Assembly (NCBI GenBank): GCA_964487655.1
Contig: CAZASB010000093.1
Coordinates: forward strand, 1 to 15,211
Reading direction: 5' to 3'
Origin: PWXP01 sp964487655
GTDB taxonomy: Bacteria; Planctomycetota; Planctomycetia; Pirellulales; Thermoguttaceae
DNA length: 15,211 bases
In this document: piece by piece, positions 1 to 7,741 of the stretch
Layout of the letters: every line of letters starts with the position of its first letter
Position numbering within the stretch: position 1 is the first letter of the stretch
Notes under the pieces: model-generated
Database searches by the model: none
What the model was told of the DNA's origin: nothing
What the model saw: the letters and a program-made list of their open reading frames with translations, nothing else
Program-made: the position numbers and the translations under genes

Positions 1-166
1 AAAAATCCACGAGTTCGTCGTGGAGTTCCCGGGCATGGTCGCCCGCCAAACGACTATAACGCATCACGGTATCCCGATGCACTTCCACCAAACGGCCCGT
101 CTTCCGAACGTCGCAGCCTTCGGCAATGTGCTCCAGAATCGAGACAGCTTTCTCTTCTGGCAGCCC
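1..166 (-). pseudogene. IS1-like transposase fragment (HTH part), cut by window edge
   Basis: Reading the minus strand from 166 to 1 gives an open frame starting LPEEKAVSILEHIAEG and ending near HDELVDF. It includes a helix-turn-helix-like stretch with VRKTGRLVEVHRDTVMRYSR. This resembles the region just after the zinc-ribbon in IS1-family transposases, which have a DNA-binding helix-turn-helix followed by a DDE-type catalytic domain. The frame is closed upstream by TAG at 169-167 with no start codon or Shine-Dalgarno site, so the N-terminal zinc-ribbon part is missing or out of frame. The catalytic part would lie beyond the left edge. I read it as a 5'-broken remnant; a frameshifted but otherwise longer element outside the window is possible. 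Family assignment is from pattern memory only. Confidence 0.6.
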
Positions 167-269
167 CTATCCCTCGCCCAGCCCGTTCCGCTCGCCCGGC
201 CAACCCAGACGCGCTGCGCGCCACCTCTTGAGAAGACTACTTGAAAGAACAAAGCCTCTTCTACTTTCC

Positions 270-322
270 AAGTAGTGGGTCAGTTTAGCTGATCAGAGAT
301 GGGTCAATTCAGGTGAGCGGCA
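270..322. mobile_element. Probable IS21-family terminal remnant (paired repeat motifs)
   Basis: Two similar motifs lie close together: GTGGGTCAGTTTAGCTGA (275-292) and ATGGGTCAATTCAGGTGA (299-316), followed by GCGGCA. IS21-family ends typically carry several short repeats of this GGGTCAATTT...GGTGAGCG kind just inside a terminus ending in CA. No istA or istB coding sequence is adjacent, so only the end survives, if the call is right. The stretch 167-365 otherwise shows no gene. Confidence 0.4.
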
Positions 323-365
323 AAGCCCGAGGGCCCATCAATAAGGGAAGTTTGGATTTCGGTGT

Positions 366-394
366 TTGACGCGCTCGAAGCGCACGATTAAAAT
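366..394 (+). promoter_or_regulatory. Sigma70-like promoter for the GH42-like gene
   Basis: TTGACG (366-371) is separated by 17 nt from TAAAAT (389-394), each matching the housekeeping consensus at five of six bases. Transcription should start near 401, leaving a leader of about 100 nt before the GTG at 504. The TTG at 366 is in frame with the gene and could be mistaken for its start, but it is better explained as the -35 box. Confidence 0.7.
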
Positions 395-503
395 CGTAGT
401 TGTGCTGGCTGTCGTTGTCAACACGGCGGTTTGGTCAGCCGCGCGAAAACCGCAGGATTATGACCGCGTTGAGTATACTCGAGAATCACGCGAGGAAGTA
501 TTC

Positions 504-3353
504 GTGAACAATCGGTCTTTCATATTGTGCGTATTGTTGGCCATTGCGACGTTTGCCGCACACCCTGCCCATGCCGAGAAGGTCATCGTGGAGGCGGAGT
601 CATTCACGGTGGACGGGAATGGATGGACGATCCGCGAGCACGAGAAAGGGGCGTGGTACGCCGGACGACCATCGAAGAACGTGTTTCTGGGCGGCCAGGC
701 CAAGGATGCCGGAACTGCAACAACGACCATCTCGCTCCCAAAAGCTGGATCGTACAAGTTGTGGGTTCGGTATCTGGACATGACCAATTATCGGGCGAAG
801 AACGGTTTCGTGGTGACGGGAGTTCAGGCGGGCAAGAACATTTTCCAGAAGGCCTTCGACAATGTCGAATCAGTCAGGGCAACTTCGGACGGAGTGACGA
901 AATGGGGCATCGGCTTCGCGCGATGGGTTTGGGACGGTGTCGAGTTCACCGCCGAGCCGGGCGATTTGCATGTCGCGCTCGGTAAAGTTCACTCGGCCCC
1001 CGTTCATGGCTGCGGGAGGAATATTGATGTCGTCATTCTCAGCGACGATCCGACCTACGAACCGAACATCATGGACCTCTACCCGCTGTACGTAAAGATT
1101 CGGATCTTGTCCGAGCAACCGCACCCGGTTGGGATTCACGCGTTCGGAAAGCGCCCATTCTCGCCTTGGTACATGCCCCATGCGAACATCAACAAGCGAG
1201 GACTGTTCGTTGGCGCCTCCGCTGGACTGAACACGAAGGACGATCTCCTGTCGCCTGGAGACGAATCGCCCTGGGTGAACATCGCGCCCTTCCTCGCCTA
1301 CGGCGGCGAAAACCGACAGATCTTCTACGCATTGCGGTCTTACTATGAGCGAGAAACCGAGGCGTACTTTGAAGTCGCTTTCTCGCGAACGCCGTCCGAG
1401 GAAGGACTCATCCGAACCGTTCAGCGAACTGGGAGCGGCGACTGTATTCTCTGGACCATCGACCTGACCGACTACACACTGGAAACGGAAATCGAAGGTA
1501 GTCTGGCGAATCTGGAACGTGCCAAGGCGGTGCCCGACGCGCCCGGACGCATGCCAACTCGATTCCCGTTCTTCACCGGGCTAGCCGTTGAGGAAGCCCG
1601 TTCGATCAGAACGTCTTACGAGAACGAAAGGCAGGCACTGAAGACGATCGGCATTGCAGGCGACCTGCAACGCCCGTCCAATTTCTACTTTCATCTGACT
1701 GAGTCGCCAGGCTGCCTAAGCGGCCCGATCCCGGAGCGGATCGACGAACACATGCGCTCCGGCGCGATGAAGATCGGAGGCGACTTTACTAACATCGTTG
1801 CGCTCAATGCCATGGATGAACCGGGGTTCGATTTCGAGCACATCGAAGCCTGCGACCGCTGCAAGGCTGGATTCCGACCGTATCTCGAATCGATCGGCGC
1901 GGAGAATCCGGACGAACTGGTGTTGAACAACGATCCCACGGGCCAGTCGCTCGATAAGAAGCGGTCCTACTATTACACGCGACGGTATCTGAATTACGTC
2001 ATGACCGAGATGCTGCGGGCAGGGACGGTCAGTGCGAACAAGTTCTGGCCGAACGTACCGGTTACGGTCAATTTCGCCACGGAGATTCTCTCTGGCAACA
2101 TGGTCAAGCGTGGGCTGGATTGGTACGAGATATTCAACTCGGGCGCGCTCAGTTACGGTTGGGGCGAGGATTGGGCGTCGTGGACGCGAACCTATCAGAC
2201 CAACGGCTTCCATTCGGACGCGATGAGATCCGCTTGTCGGCGTAAGGGGCTGAAGTTTGGGATCTATAATGTTCTGGGGGGTTCGACCGCTTGGGAAATC
2301 CAGGCAAAGGGAACCATGGAGATCGGACATGGCCACAAGGCGATCAGTTTCTTCAATTACGGTCCCGCCTATGCGATCTCCAGCGACACGAACAGCACGC
2401 GACCGGAGATCCATGAAGGAATCAAGTGGCTGACGTTCGCCACCGGCCAGGTCGAGGACGTGATCATGGACGGCGCGACCGCGATTGGCGATGTCGCAAT
2501 GCTGCTTTCGGTTACCGGCGACATCTGGCACGCGACGACCGACAATGTCTTCGGCCGCGAACGCATGTACCTGAACCTGCTCCTGCGACACTGCAATGTC
2601 GCCACCGACGTCCTGGGCGAAGAGGAATTGCCGCTCGAACTGGGAAGATATCGGATGCTGTTTGCGACCGATTCGCATTTACGCCGCGAGTTCGTGCCGG
2701 CGATCGTCGACTGGGTCCACGCGGGTGGGACGCTGTACGTGGGCGCCGGGGCACTTCAGTTTGACGAGTTCGGACAGCCGCTAGGGCTGCTGGAGCAGTT
2801 TGCCGTCACCCGACCAGAGTTCGAACTGTCCCAACAGCCGGGCCGTCCGCAGTACGAAATGCTCCGCCTGAACGCCATGGAGGAGCATGACGGTATGACG
2901 ATCGTCTGCGGCCGACAAGGTGAGCCACTGAAGATGGTCGACTGCCGGAAGGGGCGAGTCGCATGCATCGGTTTCTTTCCGGCCATCAGCTATATCTCGA
3001 CGGCAACCAAGGTCGAGGACGGTAATTACTCGACGCTCGACTTTCCCGAGGCGCACCGTGTGTTTATGAACAAGGTTCTCGCCGATGCGGCGGTTCGGCC
3101 TCGGCTGACGACCGACAACTACCTTGTCGAGGCAAACTTGATCGAGGCCGAAAATGCCGATCTGATCGTCCTGTCAAACTGGACCGGCATGGAGCAGACG
3201 GTTAGGGTGTGTCTGGACGGCCCAAACCGATATGAAAGCGTCACGATGAATGGGAAGCCCGTCGATTGGGATAGCCGGAACAACTCGACCGGAGCGTCGA
3301 TCCATGTGTGTGTCGGCGCGGGTGGATTCATTGAGTGCCGTATTGCCCGGTAG
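504..3353 (+). CDS. Secreted GH42-like glycoside hydrolase family protein
   Basis: This 949-residue protein starts at GTG 504, chosen because GAGGAAG (492-498) lies 5 nt upstream and the first residues form a Sec signal peptide (MNNRSFILCVLLAIATF..., cleavage near AHA/EK, residues 24-25). The longer frame from TTG 366 would bury this signal. Residues about 27-180 look like a beta-sandwich carbohydrate-binding domain (VIVEAES..., SYKLWVRYLD). Residues about 390-650 resemble a TIM barrel, with a DEP motif (D438-E439) after a hydrophobic strand and later acidic candidates E598 and E606. Residues about 660-770 (IGDVAMLLS..., GGTLYVGAGAL) resemble the beta-galactosidase trimerisation domain of GH42, and a beta domain closes the protein. 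The fold assignment is moderate; substrate and activity cannot be read from sequence, and the catalytic residues are not confirmed. It has its own promoter and stands alone. Confidence 0.6.
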   Translation: MNNRSFILCVLLAIATFAAHPAHAEKVIVEAESFTVDGNGWTIREHEKGAWYAGRPSKNVFLGGQAKDAGTATTTISLPKAGSYKLWVRYLDMTNYRAKNGFVVTGVQAGKNIFQKAFDNVESVRATSDGVTKWGIGFARWVWDGVEFTAEPGDLHVALGKVHSAPVHGCGRNIDVVILSDDPTYEPNIMDLYPLYVKIRILSEQPHPVGIHAFGKRPFSPWYMPHANINKRGLFVGASAGLNTKDDLLSPGDESPWVNIAPFLAYGGENRQIFYALRSYYERETEAYFEVAFSRTPSEEGLIRTVQRTGSGDCILWTIDLTDYTLETEIEGSLANLERAKAVPDAPGRMPTRFPFFTGLAVEEARSIRTSYENERQALKTIGIAGDLQRPSNFYFHLTESPGCLSGPIPERIDEHMRSGAMKIGGDFTNIVALNAMDEPGFDFEHIEACDRCKAGFRPYLESIGAENPDELVLNNDPTGQSLDKKRSYYYTRRYLNYVMTEMLRAGTVSANKFWPNVPVTVNFATEILSGNMVKRGLDWYEIFNSGALSYGWGEDWASWTRTYQTNGFHSDAMRSACRRKGLKFGIYNVLGGSTAWEIQAKGTMEIGHGHKAISFFNYGPAYAISSDTNSTRPEIHEGIKWLTFATGQVEDVIMDGATAIGDVAMLLSVTGDIWHATTDNVFGRERMYLNLLLRHCNVATDVLGEEELPLELGRYRMLFATDSHLRREFVPAIVDWVHAGGTLYVGAGALQFDEFGQPLGLLEQFAVTRPEFELSQQPGRPQYEMLRLNAMEEHDGMTIVCGRQGEPLKMVDCRKGRVACIGFFPAISYISTATKVEDGNYSTLDFPEAHRVFMNKVLADAAVRPRLTTDNYLVEANLIEAENADLIVLSNWTGMEQTVRVCLDGPNRYESVTMNGKPVDWDSRNNSTGASIHVCVGAGGFIECRIAR

Positions 3354-3430
3354 TGGACAACCCACCCAATTGCCTGGATAATGAATCGGTTCCCATACGA
3401 GCTGTCAACAGTTACCATCGTGGCGTCTCA

Positions 3431-4498
3431 ATGATTTCTCCTCTACCGCTCGACGACCTTCTTCCACCTGCGTTTCGTGCAGATGCGCCTCCGGAATCGA
3501 GCGTGGTCGCGGGATCGTCGTCGGCCGATATGATGGCAAGCCCCGAGATGCAGGCGTGGCTTGAGCAGCTCCAGCGGCAGGCACATCACTTGGGACTCCA
3601 GAACCGGGCCCTGACCGTCGCGGTGGCAATTGGCCTTCTTGCCGCAATCGTTGTACTTTGGGTGCTATACCGGTCTACGTCTGGCGCGTACGCGGCGATT
3701 GATGGGCTGACCGCCATGCAAAATTCCGCCAGCCCAGGACGCATCGACTTCTCCTTCCGGGTCGCAAGTCCCGGCCAGGTCTTCTACCGGCGAAGTTCCG
3801 GCGGCCAGGTATCGGAAATGATCGATCACTTCCATGCAACCGGCGATCTGACCCGCGCGTGGTCATGGGATTACTCGCCGGGCGACGATATCCTCGTGAC
3901 CGCCTGGTATCGATCCTGGTTTGTACGACGGAGCCGTGAATGGCGGTTTCCAACCTCCAATCGCCTCGACGTAGTCATGCTTATCGATACCACCCAGTCG
4001 ATGGGTTCCGACATCCAGCACCTCAAGACGCAGTGTACCCAGTTTTCGGAACGGGTCTCGAAGCAGGGGTGGCAGCTTCGTTACGCGGTCATTGCCTTTG
4101 GCAGCCGAGAGACGAAACCTTGGTTGTATCGCCAGGATCCGACGGACGACACGCTGGAGTTCATTGTGGCGGTTGACCAGATGCCGCGTTTCCCCGACGG
4201 TCCGACCCTCGGTTCCTCGCTCGACGCATTGGAAGAGGCTCTGGCGATGCCCTTCCAGGAGGATTCCACCCGTCGATACTTTCTGGCGACTGACAACGGC
4301 TACCATGCAACAACAGACCGAGGTGCGACGGCGGCGATGCTGGCGGAACGTCTGGCCCGGAAACGCGTCCGGCTCGATGTCTTCTCGCTGCCCGAGTGGC
4401 GAGCGGATTACGAACTGTTGCTCGGCGCTGCGGGTCGCTTCTACCCCCTGGAACGATTTGGCCAAGTGATGCCGCAAGGGCAAGTGCTGGAGGACTGA
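3431..4498 (+). CDS. Single-pass membrane von Willebrand factor A domain protein
   Basis: This 355-residue protein has a soluble N-terminus with a short amphipathic helix (residues about 40-58), one membrane span (about 60-80, LTVAVAIGLLAAIVVLWVLY), a juxtamembrane beta-rich domain (about 100-175), and a vWA domain (about 178-345). The MIDAS metal site is intact: D186, T188 and S190 in DTTQS, T259 in DGPTLG, and D288 in LATDNG. Charge distribution suggests N-in, C-out, placing the vWA domain outside the cytoplasmic membrane. vWA domains bind partner proteins through a metal ion, so a binding or assembly role is likely; the partner is unknown. I chose ATG 3431 although no good Shine-Dalgarno site precedes it; a GTG at 3335 would extend the N-terminus into the upstream gene. 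The next gene begins 1 nt after the stop, implying co-translation. Confidence 0.75.
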   Translation: MISPLPLDDLLPPAFRADAPPESSVVAGSSSADMMASPEMQAWLEQLQRQAHHLGLQNRALTVAVAIGLLAAIVVLWVLYRSTSGAYAAIDGLTAMQNSASPGRIDFSFRVASPGQVFYRRSSGGQVSEMIDHFHATGDLTRAWSWDYSPGDDILVTAWYRSWFVRRSREWRFPTSNRLDVVMLIDTTQSMGSDIQHLKTQCTQFSERVSKQGWQLRYAVIAFGSRETKPWLYRQDPTDDTLEFIVAVDQMPRFPDGPTLGSSLDALEEALAMPFQEDSTRRYFLATDNGYHATTDRGATAAMLAERLARKRVRLDVFSLPEWRADYELLLGAAGRFYPLERFGQVMPQGQVLED

Positions 4499-4499
4499 C

Positions 4500-5642
4500 G
4501 TGCGACATTGCCCTTGGTGTGGCCGAGCCATTGACGATCAGGCAATCGCCTGCCCGTACACTGACTGTGGTCGCACGTTAAGCCACGCTCCCGAGTGTAT
4601 GGGTCAAATTTCATCACCGCCGCCGGTTCCCGGTTCTGCGATTGGCGAGATGCCACTTGCATCGCCACCACCGCCAGGCAGTCGTACCGACGAGATGCCC
4701 CTTAAGTCACCGCCTCCACCGAGCTCTTACTGCGGCGAAATGGCTCTTCAGTCGCCGCCATCACCAGGCAGTCGCACCGACGAAATGCCACTCACATCGC
4801 CCCCACCGCCAGGCTCGTGTGGCGGCGAGATGTCCATGGCATCGCCGCCACCAAGTAGTCGCGCCGGCGAGGTGTCCCTACAGTCGCCGCCGACACCGGG
4901 CTCTTTCGTCGGTAAAATGGCTCTTCAGTCACCGCCACTAGGTAGTCGCGCCGGTGAGATGCCTCTCCAGCCGCCGCCACCGGCGAGCAACCGCACCGGC
5001 GAAATGCCCCTTCAGCCACCGTCGCCACCGGGCTCTTACTGCGGCGAAATGGCTCTTCAGTCGCCGCCGCCGGGCCTTTTCGCTGCGATAAATCGTCGCG
5101 AACCTCCCGATCGCGGATCGCTCATTCCCGAACTCGCCGTGCGACCGGCGCCCAGCCTGCCGCAGATCGTGCGCGGCGAGCCGCTAAGTCGAGAGGAAGC
5201 GATTGTTCTGAGCGTCCAGGTGGAGAAGCTCATCCACCGACTGCAACTCGATCGAAGGCGGCGTGTTGCACTGGCAACGACGGCTTCCGCGTTCCTGGCG
5301 TTTGCCGCACTCTGCTGGATCGTCTACTGTGTTCATGGCAGGATGGGTTATGCGGAACTGACATCCGACGTCGAACTTCGTATCGACTCACTCGATCCCG
5401 AATGCGTTATCCTCACATATCTTCCCGTCACGACGGGCCGGCTAGTTTTTCGCCGCACCGGCGCCGAACGCGAAACCGACTTTCGCAAGGAAGTGTCGGT
5501 TGAGAGCATCGGGCGAGAACAGATTCTCCTTTGGCGCGCGGAGGGCCTGAGCGACGGCGAAGTGATCGGAGTGCGCTATCGCAACGGCTGGCGACTTGCC
5601 ACGCACGAGTTGCCCGTTTCCCGAGCCGGTCCAGGTGGGTGA
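4500..5642 (+). CDS. Zinc-ribbon, proline-rich repeat, single-pass membrane protein
   Basis: I do not recognise a named family. The 380-residue protein starts at GTG 4500, with GGAGGA (4489-4494) 5 nt upstream inside the end of the vWA gene. Residues 4-23 form a small zinc ribbon (CPWC and CPYTDC). Residues 39-187 are ten copies of a roughly 15-residue unit like SPPPPGSRTDEMPL. Residues about 188-255 form a linker with a charged helix (LSREEAIVLSVQVEKLIHRL). One membrane span follows (about 256-278), then a C-terminal domain of about 100 residues. That domain resembles the juxtamembrane domain of the upstream vWA protein: TTGRLVFRR here against SPGQVFYRR there, and DGEVIGVRYRNGWRLAT against GDDILVTAWYRSWFVRR. 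Zinc ribbon and repeats are therefore probably cytoplasmic and the C-terminal domain external. Spacing of 1 nt and shared architecture suggest the two proteins act together. Confidence 0.7.
   Translation: MRHCPWCGRAIDDQAIACPYTDCGRTLSHAPECMGQISSPPPVPGSAIGEMPLASPPPPGSRTDEMPLKSPPPPSSYCGEMALQSPPSPGSRTDEMPLTSPPPPGSCGGEMSMASPPPSSRAGEVSLQSPPTPGSFVGKMALQSPPLGSRAGEMPLQPPPPASNRTGEMPLQPPSPPGSYCGEMALQSPPPGLFAAINRREPPDRGSLIPELAVRPAPSLPQIVRGEPLSREEAIVLSVQVEKLIHRLQLDRRRRVALATTASAFLAFAALCWIVYCVHGRMGYAELTSDVELRIDSLDPECVILTYLPVTTGRLVFRRTGAERETDFRKEVSVESIGREQILLWRAEGLSDGEVIGVRYRNGWRLATHELPVSRAGPGG
4614..5060 (+). repeat. Ten in-frame tandem repeats of 42-48 bp (proline-rich)
   Basis: Each unit encodes a variant of SPPPPGSxxGEMPLQ. 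Ten full copies (nine of 14 or 15 residues, the first of 16) are followed by a partial eleventh. Copies three and ten share an identical 37-bp stretch (4723-4759 and 5032-5068), while other copies have diverged at synonymous sites. This indicates a recent duplication or gene conversion over an older array. Confidence 0.9.
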
Positions 5643-5661
5643 GCGGATGGGGGGGCGGACT

Positions 5662-5712
5662 TCCGCTGGAAGCGGAGACTGGCCCTACTGGAGGCTCGAC
5701 TTACGGTAAGTC
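5662..5712 (+). terminator. Two small hairpins after the vWA/zinc-ribbon unit, possible terminator
   Basis: TCCGCT (5662-5667) pairs with AGCGGA (5671-5676) across a 3-nt loop, and GACTTA (5698-5703) pairs with TAAGTC (5707-5712) across CGG. They lie 20-70 nt after the stop at 5642 and just before the next promoter. No T-run follows either, so termination activity is uncertain. Confidence 0.3.
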
Positions 5713-5747
5713 TGCTCTTGCCCGCAATGGACGGCATGGCCGGCCAA

Positions 5748-5775
5748 TTGACGTTTCCAAAAATCCTGACATAAT
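5748..5775 (+). promoter_or_regulatory. Sigma70-like promoter for the kinase-regulator-phosphatase operon
   Basis: TTGACG (5748-5753) and CATAAT (5770-5775) are separated by 16 nt, each five of six to consensus. Transcription should begin around 5782, giving a leader of about 24 nt with GAGG at 5795-5798 before ATG 5806. The same TTGACG -35 occurs upstream of the GH42-like gene. Confidence 0.65.
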
Positions 5776-5805
5776 GAGAAGAGCCACCGAAATCGAGGCT
5801 TGTCG

Positions 5806-7737
5806 ATGAGCGACTTACTGATCTTGCTCGGAATGCAACAGACGCCTATCTGCGAGACATTGCGCGAGAAGCTCGACCAGGGAATCTGCCCAACCCTATC
5901 GAAAACCAAGTTGGGGCAGGCAGACGCGATGTTCGCGGCGCTCAAGGCGTGTTGCGTTCAGAACAGCGACGTGCCGGCATGCCAATGGGCAAGGGATCTT
6001 CGCGCCGAGTTGCCCCCCGGTGGAGCCCCCAGAACGGAAGTGTTGACCGCGCTGAATTGGCTCGAATGGGCGGTTCGGCTGGCAGTCGTGCGCTCCGTGC
6101 ATCAGAAACGCTCGATGCTCGGTGCCCTGGAGGTGCTGGCAGGCGCCGTCGATTGGCTTCGTCGCTCGTATTTCGCGCCCCGGCCGGCGGAAGTGGGGAC
6201 AGATCAACCGGCGCCGGAGGACTTTGCCGCTTTTGTCGATGGAACGGCTGTCTTAGTGTGTTTCACCAATATGCAAGGACGCCCCTATTACCTGAATCGA
6301 GCTGGACGCCGCATGTTGGGAATTGCCGACGACGCCCCCTTGGATCCCGCCGCGTTGCATCGATTCTATACCGATGCCGCTTGGCGGGAAATGCGCGACG
6401 TGGCCGTTCCCGCCGCCCGAGAGCGCGGCGTCTGGGAAGGAGCCAGCCAGATTCGCAACGTGGAAACCGGGCTCGCAATCGACGTGCATACGACCGTGTA
6501 CCTTGTGAAGTCGGTTCACAGCGGCAAACCGGCATGCCTGGCAATTGTTCACCGGGACGGTAGCCTCAGCTTCCGTTTGGAAGAGGAACTCGTCGAGGCT
6601 CGCGCGCGCAAGAACGCGATCCTGGAGTCGTCCCTCGATCCGATCATCACCATCAATCATGAGAGCGTGATCACCGAGTTCAATCGCGCCGCCGAGCAGA
6701 CATTCGGCCATCCGCGAGCCGATGTCCTGGGCACCAAACCTTCCGACGTCCTCTTTCCACCGGCCATCAGCGAAGGACACCGGAACCGAATCAACCGGTA
6801 CCTCGACATGGGCGAGGGGTCCATGCTCGGGAGGCGTTCGGAGGTAACCGCCGTCCGAAAGGGAGGCAAAACGTTTCCCGCCGAGCTTGCCATGACCATG
6901 AGCGAGGAACGCGGCGCGCCGGTGATGACTTTCTTTATTCGCGACATCAGCCAACGCAAGAAAGCGGAGGAGCAACAGGCGCGCTACGCAGCCGAGCTGG
7001 AACGATCCAATCGGGAACTCGAGCAGTTCGCCTACGTGGCCTCGCACGACTTGCAGGAACCCCTGCGGAAGATTCGCACCTTCGGCGATCGGCTCGAAAT
7101 GAAGTGCGGCGAAGCCCTCGATGATACCGGGCGACACTGCATTGCCCGAATGCAGAATGCCGCGGCTCGAATGCAGCGGCTCATCGACGGATTACTCATC
7201 CTCTCGCGAGTGACCACCCGCGCCCAGCAATTCGAACCGGTCGATCTCGAAGCGGTTGCTCGCGAGGTCATCGCCGACCTAGAGGTCCAGATCGAAAGCG
7301 TCAAAGGACGCGTGGAAATCGGAAGGTTGCCGACTATCGTCGCCGACCCGCTGCAAATGCAGCAGCTTCTGCAGAACCTCATCGGCAACGCATTGAAGTT
7401 TCGCCGCGTTGAGGAACCGCCGATCGTTAGAGTTCACGGCCGATTCATGCATGGCCGGGACCAACGCGGTCTGGATTCCGCCTCCAGCGAGGAGAAATGT
7501 CTCGTTTACGTCGAGGACAACGGAATTGGTTTCGAGGAACGCCACCGGGACCGGATCTTCGACGTGTTCCAACGACTCCACCCACGCGACGTGTATGAAG
7601 GCACTGGAGTCGGGCTGGCCATCTGCCGCAAGATCGTTGACCGGCACAGCGGAACCATTCACGTCCAAAGCACGCCAGGCAAGGGAACCATCATCGAGGT
7701 GGTTTTGCCAGTAATGCACGCGAACACGGCCGACTGA
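5806..7737 (+). CDS. Cytoplasmic PAS-PAS sensor histidine kinase
   Basis: This 643-residue kinase starts at ATG 5806 with GAGG 7 nt upstream. Residues 1-130 are helical and unrecognised. Two PAS-like domains follow: about 142-250 (GRPYYLNRAGRRMLGI) and about 267-385 (DPIITINHESVITEFNRAAEQTFG). A coiled-coil linker (386-410) leads to a HisKA domain with phospho-acceptor H414 in VASHDLQEPLRKI, the form seen in bacteriophytochrome-type kinases. The ATPase domain has N528 (LIGNALKF), DNGIGF (571-576), IFDVFQRL (584-591) and GTGVGLAI (599-606), so all catalytic boxes are intact. There is no membrane span, so it should sense an internal signal, perhaps a ligand or redox cofactor in the PAS domains; no chromophore site is evident. 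Its stop lies 4 nt before the response regulator, its probable target. Confidence 0.9.
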   Translation: MSDLLILLGMQQTPICETLREKLDQGICPTLSKTKLGQADAMFAALKACCVQNSDVPACQWARDLRAELPPGGAPRTEVLTALNWLEWAVRLAVVRSVHQKRSMLGALEVLAGAVDWLRRSYFAPRPAEVGTDQPAPEDFAAFVDGTAVLVCFTNMQGRPYYLNRAGRRMLGIADDAPLDPAALHRFYTDAAWREMRDVAVPAARERGVWEGASQIRNVETGLAIDVHTTVYLVKSVHSGKPACLAIVHRDGSLSFRLEEELVEARARKNAILESSLDPIITINHESVITEFNRAAEQTFGHPRADVLGTKPSDVLFPPAISEGHRNRINRYLDMGEGSMLGRRSEVTAVRKGGKTFPAELAMTMSEERGAPVMTFFIRDISQRKKAEEQQARYAAELERSNRELEQFAYVASHDLQEPLRKIRTFGDRLEMKCGEALDDTGRHCIARMQNAAARMQRLIDGLLILSRVTTRAQQFEPVDLEAVAREVIADLEVQIESVKGRVEIGRLPTIVADPLQMQQLLQNLIGNALKFRRVEEPPIVRVHGRFMHGRDQRGLDSASSEEKCLVYVEDNGIGFEERHRDRIFDVFQRLHPRDVYEGTGVGLAICRKIVDRHSGTIHVQSTPGKGTIIEVVLPVMHANTAD

Positions 7738-7741
7738 CATC

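Noticed and set aside
366..503. 46-residue N-terminal extension of the GH42-like protein
   Set aside because: The TTG lacks a Shine-Dalgarno site and is the -35 box of a strong promoter; GTG 504 has a strong site and begins a signal peptide.
1716..2678. 320-codon open frame on the minus strand
   Set aside because: It lies wholly inside the GH42-like gene, lacks a convincing start and has composition typical of an antisense shadow in GC-rich DNA.
4614..5060. Possible CRISPR array from regular repeats
   Set aside because: The repeats are contiguous, in frame, without unique spacers, and encode a proline-rich tract in a real gene.
6253..7137. 294-codon open frame on the minus strand inside the kinase gene
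   Set aside because: The opposite frame encodes intact PAS and HisKA motifs; the minus product resembles no family.
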